From: Isoetes taiwanensis
Lineage: Eukaryota > Streptophyta > Lycopodiopsida > Isoetales > Isoetaceae
Assembly (NCBI GenBank): GCA_021234155.1
Contig: JAJEKV010000002.1
Coordinates: 17,112,041-17,176,040, forward strand
Direction of reading: 5' to 3'
Length of the DNA stretch: 64,000 bases
The notes beneath the pieces are model-generated. The model searched no databases and had not been told where the DNA came from. It saw only the letters and a program-made list of their open reading frames with translations. Below are positions 11,660-23,357 of this stretch, in pieces (the stretch's first letter is position 1; each line of letters starts with the position of its first letter). A program made the position numbers and the translations under genes.

Positions 11660-11763
11660 AGACAATGCTTGTGAGTATTGGAGTCTTTTAGTATTGGAAA
11701 CAATGCTTGTAGTAGTGTCAGATTGGAGTATTTTAGTAATCGAAACAATGCTTGTAGTATTGC
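11660..11763. repeat. Short tandem repeat around AACAATGCTTGTAGTA
   Basis: The phrase (G/A)ACAATGCTTGT recurs at about 11661, 11700 and 11744, each followed by a GGAGT.TTTTAGTA-type word. It lies in the AT-rich gap between the two convergent gene remnants of the insert. Confidence 0.6.
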
Positions 11764-11966
11764 GTAGTAAGCTTGATATATATTACGTAAAATTGTACAC
11801 TCAACATTTGAGACATCTTACAAGATCACTCAATACTCAAGATATAACACAAAGTAACCGCATATATTACAAAAAGTAGTAGTGTACAATGGTTACTTCA
11901 TAAGTCATCAAGTCCTCAAATCTATGCTCGCCGCCAGAAGGGTGCCCAAGAGCTGCCTTTTGTACT

Positions 11967-12640
11967 TCAATAGGAGCATTGAGGATATAGTAGGTCGAGA
12001 CAAGGTAGTTGTTGAGACAAGAATCCAAAGACTGCAAATCGCCTCCGGGCCAACCATGCATCGCTGAAATCAATTTGTGAGATCGCTTTCCTCGCATGAT
12101 GAGAGGCCAAGTATTCCAAAGCCGGACACACAAACTTCGCGAAAAAATTGTCCTCTTCTTGCCCCTTGAAAGGCATAACAGAACGGTTGTGTGTGCAGTG
12201 GTTTAGAAACCCTTTGTGCAGGCCGCCATCAACCAAGAAAATCATACCATGATATTGAGGAAAATCCTCAAGAACAACCTTCAACTCCTTGAAAAATAGT
12301 TGCTTTTCTTTCAGGTTGGTTGATGCTCGTGATGCATAGCAATGCTTTTGACCATATATCTTCAAGAATCGGTCCGCAGATCGTGGAACAATGCATCCAC
12401 CATATCCCTTGTATTCAAGTAGAGAAGCACTCCAAATCACAACATCAAACCTCTCAAGTAGGCCCACCCACAAACTCATGATACCCCCGGGTCTCGCAAA
12501 TGAGGTACTTACTTGCGCTTTTACAACATGGTTCGCTTGTGGTGGATGCAAGATTTTTGATTCATTCTCCTCTCTGTTGTGTCCGTGCCAAGACACCATT
12601 TATGTCAGCACCATGCACTTCCGTTCGGGTGTCCATCCTC
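11967..12640 (-). pseudogene. FCP1/NIF-like HAD phosphatase domain fragment
   Basis: A 210-codon minus-strand frame (12599-11967) reads as an FCP1-homology domain. A FARPGGIMSLW block is followed by LLERFDVVIWSAS (HAD motif II region, W-S/T-A). Next come a KQLFFKELK block, FLVDGGLHKGFLNH (motif III region, normally DD but here DG) and FKGQEEDNFF near the end. Just upstream, in another frame (near 12600), ADINGVLART fills the place of motif I. FCP1-type enzymes remove phosphate from protein serines with a DxDx(T/V) motif. Here the second Asp is Asn, as in plant FCP1-like proteins with a D-V/L-N-G motif, so catalysis is doubtful. The frame shift between motif I and the rest could be an intron edge or a sequence error. 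Confidence 0.6.
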
Positions 12641-15320
12641 GACGCTTGTAAACCACCGCCGATGGCTGCCGCATCGCGGTTTGTGTCCGGGCTGGACGGT
12701 GGCCGGGAAGTGCTATCCGACGCGGCCGGAAGTTGCCGCGACCGACTCGGGTTTATCTTTGCTACCAGTGATGGAGAGTGCCGATAGCCATAGCTAGATA
12801 CATCCTTACTAGTATCTCCCCGTCCCCAATGTATGGGTGTTTCGCTATCAAGAATCCGCATCAAGTGGTGGCTTAGGTCCTTGGTCTCCTCGCAGAAAAT
12901 CAAAAGTGGTGCTACAATTACTAATCAAATCGGCGGTGACATTATGCCAAGTGAAATAAGACAAGTAAAATAACCGCTTGAACTTAAATATTGATTGCAC
13001 CTTTTATATGTAAGAGTTTGTTTTGCACTTTGGTTTCTTCATTATCCGTCGGGTTCTCTCACTATCTTCAGCCTCGATTCAAAGAAGCACCACTTGTGGC
13101 TGCTTTTCCCTTCAAAGGTGATGCAAATGCATATTGATCCCTAGGTTGAAACTCGAAACAAATTTTACAAGGACACAATGGGGAAAAACATATATTATGG
13201 TATTACACAAAAACCTTTAATCGATCGCTTTGCCAAGTCTTGTGCAAAACAAAATTGGCCCTCAAACGAGTACATATAAATTACATTAGATACCTGTTTT
13301 TTTCCTAGTGCCACGCCTATAGGCACGCCCTCATCAACCGAATCATCCGACTCACCCACTTTCTGCCCAGACCTTTTGGTCCCGGACCCAGAGTTTGCGG
13401 ATTCGCTCACAACCTTGTTCACCGCTATCCACTATATTCGGTCTTCAACATCCTTGTCCCCCTCAGATCAACAAAGCAGTTAGAGGAGGCCTTTGTAGAG
13501 GTTGTCGCAGAATTTGGAACTATATTGTATTTCAAAGATCGTTTTAACCATCGAATCCGTTTTTGGACCGTGGAGTTGGTGTCTTTTGCACGCTGTTGTG
13601 TGCCGCAGAATGTGTCGGGCACTGACCGCTTGCCTCGCGGTTGTTCATCGCCTACGCGCTTCTAATGTACCCACTTCGTGAAACAAACGGTATTTTTTTT
13701 GGCGTTCTTGCTTGTGGAGTTCGAAGTCCTTGTAGACTTGTGTCCTGGGGTCCTTTTACTAAGAGGTGTTTTGACATGCTTCCTTTTCCCCGTTGATATC
13801 CGGAGTTGTAGCTACCACCTCATCTAGGTCAATTGTCTCAACTATTTGTTTGTGTGTGCCCCAAAGATGTAAGGGTTCCCGCTGACTGCCTTCCCCACCT
13901 CCACTAAGCCCCGGCTGAACTGCTTCGAAAGCATTCGAGGCAGTGTGTCTTCTCCATAAGCAAAACTCGTGCAAACCGACATGATATACGGGCCACATTT
14001 CAGCTTCGGACTTAGGTGTAATCATCCTCGAATGCCAGCCCGCATGTGGAGCATCGCCCTCATCTCCAATTGGCAACCTGAATGTCACAGATAGATGCTC
14101 ACAAGCTGGCCGCCTCCTTGTAAGTTCCCTAAGCCTGTTGAGATTCTCAGAATGCCGCTGGCTTTTTGCAAGTTGCACTTCAGTGTTTGCAACCTCGCCA
14201 GCCTATAGTGGCCACCCGCTGAACTATCCCTCATCTATTGGGCCACCCCCATTTCAACAAGGGCTTTGAGCATGTATCTCGCCATGTCTTTCTCTCTCTC
14301 CAAGCCTCAAAGAGGCACCAAAGATCGACTCGTGGATCGCTTGGAAGACGTGAGATGTTGTCTTTAATTTTCTCGCAATTTCTCTTCTCAAGCCAAGAAG
14401 AAAGCTCCCTTAGCCTCGACCGACAACTAGTCTTCTTGGAGACTAAATCAGCCTGGCCAGGTCTAGGGTTTCCCCGCAAATCTTTGCATAGACTTCCAAA
14501 GCGATATGTTCTCCCCATAAGCCCGGTAAGTTGCTGGGCACAAAGGCAAAGCTCCTAATGGACGGCCCTCCTTCTAATTTAATACCGCCTCCTTAAATCG
14601 GGCCTTTCGCTATGCTTTGTGCCGGGTTTGCCGAGATTTGCCGGCGTGGCCTTTTTGCCGGAGCACCGCTTATTTCGCTTCACTTTAACCTTGCCGGCCA
14701 GAGGGCTCTACTCTTTGCCGCAATCGCCCAATTAACCTTGAACTTCGTGGGATCCCGCTTGCTCGAGGCGCTTATTGAATGCAAATAGGTATGATAATCG
14801 CCTTTTCTAACTTCTTCGCTTCTTCAACCCGCCCCGTATATTTTGCTCGTAAGCTCTATTAGAGCTTCTTCGCGTTTCTGGCCTCACCTTGTCAATGGAA
14901 GTTTTGCTGTGAATGACCCTGCTGGTATCCCAAACTTCATTGTACTGGCCGCAGAAATGAGGTCTGCTCAAATTGAGAGGGATGAACGCCTCGCTTGGGC
15001 GTAGACCAAGATACGCATGGAAGTCTTCTTCGGTTCGCAATCAGCCTAGGTCCGGGTCTTAAGGGAACGCTTTTTCCGCCCGAAGAATGCAAGAAAATCG
15101 AATTAACCGTGGTTGAACCCTAAACCCATTGAAATTTTGTTTTGTTGCTTTTTGCTTACCCGGATAATGGGTTCCGTTGGAATTACCGCTTGAGCGGGCG
15201 GATCAATCACCTTCTTTACCATGGTTGATCCGCTTTGTATAAAATGGAACCGAAAGCGCAAATTGCGGGTTGCTTGGCCGAGTAGAGAAAGTTGGGGAAG
15301 AGAGATTTGAAAACACAAAT
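12641..15320 (-). pseudogene. Probable upstream exons of the FCP1-like gene in the insert
   Basis: Several minus-strand open pieces follow one another toward the phosphatase-like domain: 15318-15103, 15040-14807, 14518-14231, 14178-13759 (139 codons, the longest), 13622-13425, 13422-13195 and 12903-12641. They show no motif I recognise. The 13759-14178 piece ends in an acidic stretch (IDLDEVVATTPDINGEK). A shared strand and order suggest one degraded multi-exon gene ending in the FCP1-like domain, but the exon joins are not established. Confidence 0.35.
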
Positions 15321-15556
15321 TCGAAAGTTCGCTCGCTTGTCTAGTGGTTCCGTGATTGGTGGATCGCTTACATTATCGGGGCGCAAACAGTAATGATTGT
15401 ATAAACGGAAAACCGCTAGACTAATAGACGCGTAATATAGGTGGTACTATATAGGTGAAGGGTGGGAAAAAATGTATGACGGGGAAACAATGTATTTTGG
15501 TGCCGGTGCCGGTGCCGGGTCGCTTTTTGCTACCCACCAAGATACTTTCACCCAGA

Positions 15557-16485
15557 CCTCTGAGGCTATTTATCTGTAGTATGCTCCCAGATAGAGCCCC
15601 GTGATATCCTCAAATGCTGGCTCAGGTACAAGAGCCCACCGTCATAGATGCTATGGTACCGCTTAGCACCGCATAAGGAACACAAGGGTGAAGTGGAGGT
15701 GGGGTCTTGCGAACATAAAAGGCTCCCGGGACTCCTATAGCGAAGCTAGACCCGATAGCCGGGCACACGAGGGCCGAAAGTATGGGTCCGACACTCCCCG
15801 GGTGGGAAGGTGTGATCCGCATGGAGCACCTTGCACTTTGAGTAGATTTAGGGAAAAGTCCGCACGGATGCGGGGTCGCTGATGCGCACGTATTCTCTAG
15901 CTCGCCCATGGAGCCACCGCGGATTCTCGAAGGGGACCCCGACCGCCCTACATCGGACCGGACTTCATGAACCCTGAGTAGGCTCGGCTATGGTGATGCC
16001 TCGAGCTGCTGCCTCCTGAAGGCTATAGCGACGCCATAGCGGGAATTGACCCATCTCGCAAAGTGTGCAATGTGAGGGGCGGATGGAGTGGACAACCCTA
16101 GCCAATGTTCTATGCCAGCCAACGCCATGTCAAGATTCTGGCCGGCCGATCTCTTGAGGCCTAGCCGGCCGATCCTCACCGAGTCTCAACCGGTAGAACC
16201 ATGGTTTTGGGGTGTTTTCCTAGGTTTAGATGCATATTCTTTGCCGTTGGTATTTGGATGGATATGCCACCCCGTGGTGGTTATTTATATGTGATTTATC
16301 TTTGTGTGCTAACCCTTGTATTCACGTTTCAGCGGCGTGGGAGCCCCATTGAAGGGGCGCGAATGACCCCTTTCGTGTCCTTCTTCGGGCATCATATTAT
16401 AGATGGCCGAAATAGACGGAGGGCCTGCTCATGGCGAAGTTGGTCGCCATGGGAGGGAAAGTCCCCGTGATGTATGTATACGGGT
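15557..16485 (+). repeat. Inverted internal LTR, last part
   Basis: This resumes LTR sequence at GACCTCTGAGGCTATTTAT, corresponding to about LTR position 620 onward. It runs to the GTATACGGGTC word close to the LTR end. The final bases of the LTR and the primer binding site, about 75 bases compared with the right-hand copy, are deleted where it meets the leader at GACCAAACCCTAACTCGC. Confidence 0.7.
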
Positions 16486-18168
16486 CAAGGTCGACCAAAC
16501 CCTAACTCGCTAGTTCGGTAGTTAGAGAGAATTTAAGCAAGAGTGATTGTTTAAGTCTTTCATGTTTGATTTAGTGCTAGGTTAAGGTAATGGACTGTAA
16601 TTTCTAAGGAAGTCTAGGCCGCCTGGAGGACCCAAGTTTCGAGGAGCCATAACTTTTTGTAGGCAGCTCGGACGAAGGCGAAAACGGCTCCAATGGATCG
16701 GGCACCTCTCAAATACCCTAGGGGCACGCTCTCCGAGAGGCAAAACGGACAACAGGCCGCCGAAAAAAAAAAAGGGGCCGAGGTATCCGAGGGTGTTTCT
16801 TTTGAAAATAAAACGCTGCGATAAACACGCCGGCGCCTACGGTCTGCCGCCTACAGTATTTTATACGCCACTTTTTTTTTTTTTAAAAAAAATATTTTTT
16901 TTTGAAAAATTTAATAAAAAGTTAAAAGTTAAAATTTGAATTTTGAAATATCTTTTCGGGCGTGTGTTTTCTCTGAACACCTTTTTCCGCCATAGCCCAC
17001 CGGGACCTAAGCTCAAATCGGGCTTATAGTAGACCTCGACGCCTCCCTTGCACTTGCCCTACACCCCCGGTGCCCTCGATTACCCCTTTTCATTTGTCCC
17101 GCCTTGCTTGAGCCTCTTTTCCCTTCTCCCTTGTTGTTCCCGCTAAGTACGACATGCCGCTGCTTCGCGGACCAGTAGACAAGAAACCGAATGTATATCG
17201 GTTGTTTGTTTGCCTTAGTCGAGCATCTAGGGGACGAGGACCCAATAATAGATACCATCCTTAATCTTTTTGTCCAGCACTTTGACGAGGGCCGGAGAGT
17301 CCCCTACCCTATCTTCCACTTCAACGAGCGGTTTCTCCTCAAGTTGAACGAAGCTGGGCAGGACTACACTCTTGTGGAGCAGCCAGACCATGCATGGGCA
17401 AAGTGGTGAAGTTTACCCTTTGGCAGGACAGATGAAGACCCCGCGGGAGCTTAGTCGGAACGAAGCTCAGGAGGATCATGCATCCGCCCGACTAGAAGAC
17501 TTGCACCCAGATAGCCCAGCTCCACGGACCTAAGGATGGATCGCTTTTACTATTTGGGAAGGGGTCGTATACTTACCTACCAGGAATACTTTAACCTTCC
17601 CACCTTTTCTTGGAATGAAAGCCTCAATAGTTTCATTTTTGAAAATGTTCCGCCCCGGTTTAGCCAGTGCCATCTAGAATCCATCCAGGAAGATATGCGC
17701 ACTACGCGACCGGTATCATCTCGAGATTGCCCGGCGTGCTCAAGTGCGCTTTTGGAGAGAGAGGCCGGGGCTGAAGAACGAGAGCGGCTCCTCAAAAGAA
17801 GGCTAAGACCTCCATAGCCAGCGGGGAGGAGCACGAAAGGGGAAGAGCGGCTAGGCCATCGCCGGGAGGGGGCAAAGAGCTGGTAATTTTGATGATAGAC
17901 AGCAGGACCTAGGTGCGGCTCAGAACGTTGAGTCCCAGACAAACCCTGTTGACATGGACCCATCGGCAACCCCACAGCAGTCAACCCAGCAGGGTAACCG
18001 GAGGCTGAAAAGAACCAAATCTAGACCGGTTAGGGGTGGGGTGCACTACAAGACCCGATTGCAACAGGACGCCACGATCGCCAAGAAGACATCAGCTCAG
18101 AGAAGGGAGTCGATCGTGGAGCGCACCAAGCATCCTTTGACAGGCGGTAAATCTATTCCGATTCCTCA
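15557..18168 (+). repeat. Left arm of a 2.6-kb inverted repeat
   Basis: The whole stretch is the reverse complement of about 25333-28003: the end of the LTR plus the leader with its ORF pieces. Landmarks in both arms are GACCAAACCCTAACTCGC, CTTCATGTTTGATTTAGTGC-like leader words, the A/T run and the MDPSATPQQSTQQGN reading frame. Between the arms lie gag and pol. Homology ends near AAATCTATTCCG (18168). Confidence 0.8.
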
Positions 18169-18215
18169 GGTTTATCCGCTACACTTTTTCTCGACATTTG
18201 GCGGCGCCTAACAAG
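16487..18215 (+). pseudogene. Leader with pre-gag ORF remnants, inverted copy
   Basis: Open pieces at 17191-17409 (ending YTLVEQPDHAWAKW), 17536-17817 (with a Glu/Arg-rich helix) and 17954-18211 (MDPSATPQQSTQQGN, then a basic RRLKRTKSRPVRGG region) match pieces on the minus strand of the right arm. I recognise no domain. Being kept in two copies suggests a protein-coding leader ORF of the element. A long T-run followed by an A-rich run lies at 16870-16930, within an AT-rich stretch reaching about 16960. Confidence 0.5.
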
Positions 18216-18230
18216 TAACCCACGAACTTC

Positions 18231-18997
18231 TTCAACTAAGGCCTCAGATTTCCAAAAGGAGCCGTTGGGGAGACCTCCACTTTAGAAACGGGGGTTATGC
18301 CAGTGTGTGCCGAGTAAGGCATTGATAACCATAGTTTATCATGAAAGGAGACATTCTGGAAGACTCCTGTTTCATACTGTTATAGGCAAACTCAACAAGA
18401 TAAATATAGTCAGCCCATTGGGATTGCTTACTCCACACATAACTTCGTAGCATATCCTCTATAATCCGATTGGTACGCTTAAATCGACCATCCGTGCGAG
18501 GATGATAAGTCGTACTCATAGCAAGCTTGGTGCGTATGGTGGTGAAGAAATCTTTCCAAAATGCACTTACAAATTTGGGATCTCTCGTCCGATACAATGA
18601 CCCGTGGCATTCCGCGTGCAACTTTGAAGATCTCCTTTGCAAAAGCGTAGAAAAGATCGAAGGTCGCGGTCGGGTGGTACGACATGGCAAGAAATGAGCC
18701 ATTTTCGACAATTTGTCGACCACTACCATTAACATCATATCCACGGAGAGTGCGTGGAAGGCCCACAATGAAATCCATGGTTATCACTTCCCACTTAGCG
18801 TTGGGCACATCCAAAGGTTGCAATTCTCCCGAGTCCTTAATTGTTACGCCTTTGGTCCGGCGACGACACACTTGACACCGCTTAATGTACCCGGCAATGT
18901 CCTTCTTCATCGAAGGCCAAAAATAAGCGGAGCGGATCTTAAAGTAGGTCTTCATAAAACCCGCATGTCCGGCTATAGGGCTCGCAGCGCGTGTCAT
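18231..18997 (-). pseudogene. Gypsy integrase, zinc-binding and catalytic core
   Basis: The N-terminal zinc-binding HHCC region is visible as GHAGFMKTYFKIR through YIKRCQVCRRRTKG. The catalytic core follows: a WEVITMDFIVGLPRT block with the first Asp, VSDER with the second Asp (in the overlapping frame), a FHPQ-like STTYHPRTDGRFKRTNR block and WADYIYLVEFAYNS. A one-base break near 18640 separates two overlapping frames. The protein continues past the stop at about 18295 in another frame (VSKVEVSPTAPFGNL) and is cut at about 18231, where the inverted arm begins. The enzyme would insert the element DNA into the genome. Confidence 0.8.
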
Positions 18998-19008
18998 GGA
19001 GGATTAAC

Positions 19009-19807
19009 TTACGCACCGGAAGTATGAGGTACACACAACTTGTCCTTGTGATACAACAAATTGCCCTCTTTCTTATATGACCGGAAAGCGTCGCGTTCTT
19101 TATCTGTGCGTGCCTTCTTATTAAGACTACTCCAAATTTCAGAGAACTCAGGATCCGTGGCCAAAGTCTGTTCTATCTGTTTGCCAAACTCACTTGTGAG
19201 TGTCGAAATTGCATTACAATGGGTCCGGGTTACCAAGGGATGGCGTGATAATGCATCCGCAACCACATTGTGCTTTCCAGGCTTATACATGATCTCAAAA
19301 TCATATTCCTCGAGAAATTCCATCCATCTCCTCTGACGGAGGTTGAGATTGGGTTGGGTGGTTAAATATCGGAGACTTTGGTGATCTATGTCCAACTGGA
19401 ATCTTCTACCAAGGAGGTAGTGTCTCCATATTAAAAGCTTGAACAACGACTAGCAATTCCCGGTCATGGGTAGGATACATTTGTTGTGTCTCATTCATCT
19501 TCTTTGAATCATAAGCAATAACCCTCCCTCCCCGCATTAGAACCCCACCAGTGGCAATTTTGTTGGCATCTGTGGCCACTAGTTTATCCTTATCAGGATC
19601 GGGCAACGTGAGAACGGGTGCTGAGGTTAAGGCATCCTTAAGCTGCTGGAAACTTCCCTGAACCTTAGTCTTCCAGTGCTCCATCCAATCCTTCACCTTC
19701 TCATGCTTGGTAAGATTTGTAAGAGGGGCTGCAATCCTTGCAAAATCCTTTACAAATTTTCGGTAATATCCTGCTAATCCCAAGAAACTGCGGACTTGAG
19801 GAGACAT
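19009..19807 (-). pseudogene. Gypsy RNase H domain
   Basis: Two overlapping frames give the RT connection ([20 protein letters not shown]) and then RNase H: LVATDANKIATGGVLM, RVIAYDSKKMNETQQMYP, HDRELLVVVQAF, then after a one-base shift near 19430 WRHYLLGRRFQLDIDHQSL and KPGKHNVVADALSRHP. Asp and Glu residues of the active site (D of ATDAN, E of RELL, D of DIDH) are visible. RNase H degrades the RNA template during reverse transcription. Confidence 0.85.
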
Positions 19808-20513
19808 TTCTGGAATAGGCCATTCCCTTGACCTCTATCTTTGCAGGATCTGTAGCAATTCCCTCTGCTGAAATAATATGACCCAAGTAATCAACCTTTG
19901 GAGTGGCAAACTTGCACTTAGAGAACTTGGCAAAAAGCTGATGACGTCTTAACTTTTGTAGAGCCAACTTAAGATGTTTCTCATGCTCCTGTAGGGTCTT
20001 ACTGTAGATGAGAATGTCGTCAAAGAAAATAACAACAAAGTCATCCAAGTATTGTCGGAAAACATCATTCATCAACCGCATAAATGTTGCGGGGGCATTA
20101 GTTAATCCGAAAGGCATAACGGTAAACTCATAATGCCCATATCTAGTGCGAAAAGCAGATTTATGGATGTCTTCCTCCTTAATTCTTATCTGATGGTATC
20201 CTGAGCGAAGATCAATCTTTGAGAAATACTTGGCCCCTTGCAACTGATCCATTAGACCATCTGCCCTTGGCAAAGCATAGCGATTTTTGATGGTATGCTT
20301 GTTGAGTTGCCGATAATCAATACACATTCTCAAGGAGCCGTCCTTTTTCTTCACAAAAAGAATAGGGGCGCCAAATGGCGAAACGCTAGGTCGAATAAAA
20401 CCTAGGTTTAGCAGCTCTTGAAGTTGTTTCTTAAGCTCTGCCAACTCTGGAAGACTCATACGGTACGGGGCCTTGCTGGTAGGCTTAGTACCGGGCTCTA
20501 AAGCTATCTCACA
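19808..20513 (-). pseudogene. Gypsy reverse transcriptase
   Basis: The frame opens at 20459, with upstream coding sequence up to about 20513 ([15 protein letters not shown]). It holds all RT blocks: [53 protein letters not shown] and [10 protein letters not shown] (about 20010-20030), where FFDD stands for the YxDD/FxDD catalytic pair. [11 protein letters not shown] follows at about residue 200. The frame slips near 19830, just before the RNase H connection. Block spacing and wording are those of Ty3/gypsy chromoviruses. Confidence 0.9.
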
Positions 20514-21024
20514 TTCTACCCCTCTGAAAGGAGGAAGCTTCTGGATTTCGTCCGGGAAGAGATCACTAAATTCGTGGAGGATACTGGCAATGCCTCAGGG
20601 CAAGGTGTTGATTACTTGGTTTTGCTTAGCATCTGACTCAATAGAAGCAAGTCTGATAACGCAGAGGAGCTTTTGCTTGCGTATAGCTTTATCTAACTGT
20701 CGAATGGACATAGACTGGAGGATAGGGTTGAATGGTTCACCTTTTATAGTTACGCGGGCTCCATTTGCCGCGTTGAAGGTAACTTCTCTCTTCTCATGAG
20801 CCTATGTTGGCTTTTGCGGAGATGCCAAGAATTCCATCCCAACAATGAGGTCGTGATTTGCCAATATCCATTAACTTTCGGCACCCATAGCAACCGGTGC
20901 GCTGGGCAAATGCATCTTAAGATTGATCACGGCGACCATGAGTATGTCTAACCTTACCATTTGGCTAAAGTGCGGGCCTCTGGTCGTGACCTCGGGGTTT
21001 CTAGTCAGTAGGACTGGGCCATTC

Positions 21025-21330
21025 TAGGAGAAGCAAAATTATGGGTACTCCCGTGATCCATAAGAATGATGAAAGGCTTTCTTGCCTACTTGGCCTATGG
21101 TGGAAATGACAGCCAGGCCGACTTTCAAAGATTGCCGATTTCTATAGCTACAAGGATATGAGACGACCGTGAATGTACTCTGAGGCGCCCTCCTCGCCAG
21201 GTAGTGTTGCCTCAAGCTCATCGGTCGAGGAGGCCATGGCCATGGCAACTGGGCCCGGGTAACATATGGGCAATTTGCATAAAGTGCCTGGCCCTCATAC
21301 ACCTGTAGCATGCCTTATCGCGGGCGGGAG
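21025..21330 (-). pseudogene. Zinc knuckle and aspartic protease of the gypsy element
   Basis: Near 21300 the minus strand reads ACYRC followed by HFM and, one frame over, ANCP: a CCHC zinc knuckle broken by a base change in the middle. Near 21035-21065 it reads ILMDHGSTHNFAS, the retropepsin active-site motif (normally DSGSTHNF; here Ser is His). Both lie between gag and RT as expected. The protease cuts the polyprotein; this copy is frame-broken. Confidence 0.65.
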
Positions 21331-21357
21331 CTGTTCTCGGGCCTCCTTAGGAATGGA

Positions 21358-22451
21358 TCAAAAGAGGTTTGAACGTCCTTGCCGGCATTGGTCCGCTTTT
21401 CGGGCTAAAAAGCGACTTTCTTCTCCTGGCGGCGACCGTAAGTGCTCGGCCGGGAGAGGGCCCGGGCTTGAGAGCGGGGTTTGTGCGGTGTGGATGGCCG
21501 CGGGCTGCGAGTAAGTAGCGTGGCGCGAATATCGAGCCACTGGTGTGTCCTCCTCGAGGCTCAACGCTTTAGCCTCGCCTCTCGCAATCGATTTCGGATC
21601 TATGGCTTTAACCATTCGCTTGATCGAGGGTGCCAATCCCTCAATATAACCCTCCACCGCCCTTTTCTCATTCATACAGGGTACATACAGCCTTAGGCGC
21701 ATAAACTCATCCGTGTAGGCCTGTACGGACATACTTTTCTGCTCCAACCTGTAGAAAGTTTGGATCTGTTGGCATTTGTGTGCACGGGGGCACATAATGC
21801 GACTTGAAGGCCTTGGCAAACTTTCTGAATTTGCATCCGCTCCTGCCCAAGTGTTTGGCTCGGCATAGCCCTTCCACCATATCTGGCGGGCAGCTCCGGT
21901 AAGGTTTGTGGTGGCAACCTTTGGGGTATCTCTTTTCGTCATGCCATAAGACCTTCCAATTCCTTCATTTCATCCAACCAGATTCGGCATTCAATCCGCC
22001 TCTAGACTTCCCATCAAATTGGGCCAACTTTCTATTCTTCCATATCTTTGGTTATAGCCAGATCAACCGCCTTTGCGGTACTCCTTATCTCGGCGCTTTG
22101 TATGGTCGCCGATGATGCGATGATGATTGATTGACATCGGCGGCAGATTTTGAAGAGGTGGCAAGGTGTCTCACGGAGGAGCTCCGCCGGCGTTTAGAGT
22201 GGGACCTCTTTCGCATCGACGCATCAGGACCGGGTGGTGGTGGGGGAGGCCGCGTGCAGTGGACTAGGTGGCAACGGAGGTAACTCCGGTGCATCCTGTT
22301 GTACATGCTGTGGTGGGTTAGCATGCAAGACATAGGCTTGTAATTCGCCTAACTGTCTTTTCATCAGCATCAATTCTTGTTCGGGTGTTAATCGACTTGC
22401 ATTTGAGGGTGGCTGCCAAGCGGCGTTGCGTGCCCCGTCTATATTAAACAT
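21358..22451 (-). pseudogene. Gypsy gag (capsid) gene
   Basis: The start is at 22451 (MFNIDGARNAAWQPP, then LTPEQELMLMKRQLGELQ, a short coiled coil, and a proline-rich stretch). After frame breaks at about 22220 and 21950, the retrotransposon gag core is clear: LTGAARQIWWKGY, FYRLEQKSMSVQAYTDEFMRL and EGYIEGLAPSIKRMVKA (21942-21358). The protein forms the virus-like particle. It is followed by the zinc knuckle and protease. Confidence 0.75.
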
Positions 22452-22703
22452 AAGATGATATAAGAAAATTTACAGCGACAATAAGTGTCATACAAGATCA
22501 TTTTTAAATCGTGTCGAGAAAACAAAGTGAACACGCAAAATCACGGAAAATTTTAATTACAAGCGAAGTAACGGTTACATTCAAGAGCTTGATACTGACA
22601 GTAATTATGACTTATAGTTATATGATACATACATGGACCTGATACAGGCGATTTTCCTAGTCATAGCGAAGCATAGGAACACACAAAAACTGGAAAATGT
22701 GGC

Positions 22704-23172
22704 TTAAGGGTTTGCGTAAGGATACATGACGGCATAGCGCACACTCTCACGCACAGCTCTGACGAGCTTGTAACGTGCCCAAGCCTGGATAATAACGGGT
22801 TGATAATCCCAAGTGGGGCTAATAATAAGAAGGTTGAAAAGCCTTCGCAGTGCGTAGAAGATTTGCCAGAGATGATCATTAGCATCCTCAAAAGCTTCAT
22901 GTGGGGTCATATTCCAATAATCCCAAGTGCGGGAAAGGGTCCATTTCAGATCATCGTAAGCACGTTCTCGAAGGAGAGTAACTATTTCCATCCCCTTGTC
23001 AGGATCATAAGGTTGTTTCGGCACCCTAAGCTCCGCTATCTCATCGTCAACTTCCCGTTCAGGATACTCGTTGTATCGTTCCCCATAGTCCTGTTCAGGG
23101 GGTCCCTGTTCATCTCTCCTTATCTGGGATGTTATCCTATCTTCGTATTCCGCCAGCGTTTCTTCTGCAAAA
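22704..23172 (-). CDS. Pre-gag ORF 2 of the element, unknown function
   Basis: From an acceptor-like TTTTGCAG at about 23165 the minus strand is open to a stop at 22704. It encodes an acidic N-terminal part (QDYGERYNEYPEREVDDEIAE) and a helical, tryptophan-rich part (LKWTLSRTWDYWNMTPHEAF, WQIFYALRRLFNLLI). No family is recognised. It lies between the larger pre-gag ORF and gag on the same strand, so it is probably part of the same element-specific protein, joined by splicing. Confidence 0.45.
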
Positions 23173-23357
23173 GGGCGGAATGAGTATATTATACTAATAA
23201 TTCCAGGAGGCTTAATAACTTGTCATGGAAGAGACTTATTCAAAAATTGTATTGGCATTATGTATTGGACTGATACAATAAAGAGAAATCACATCACGAG
23301 TAATAACTATATTTTAAACAACAGTGATTTCAAAGGCAAAATTCATAACACAATAAT

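Larger units (their letters stand above)
8023..15556. mobile_element. 7.5-kb insert with two convergent gene remnants, probable DNA transposon
   Basis: This block replaces a few dozen bases of the inverted LTR and has no similarity to the retroelement. It carries a plus-strand transposase-like gene (8055-11546) and a convergent minus-strand gene with an FCP1-like domain (about 15320-11967), meeting over an AT-rich stretch with short tandem repeats (11570-11880). The arrangement suits an autonomous DNA transposon or one with a captured gene. I could not identify clean terminal inverted repeats or a target duplication, so the outer limits and the class are not proven. The right end (15490-15540) has a GGTGCC triplicate. 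Confidence 0.5.
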
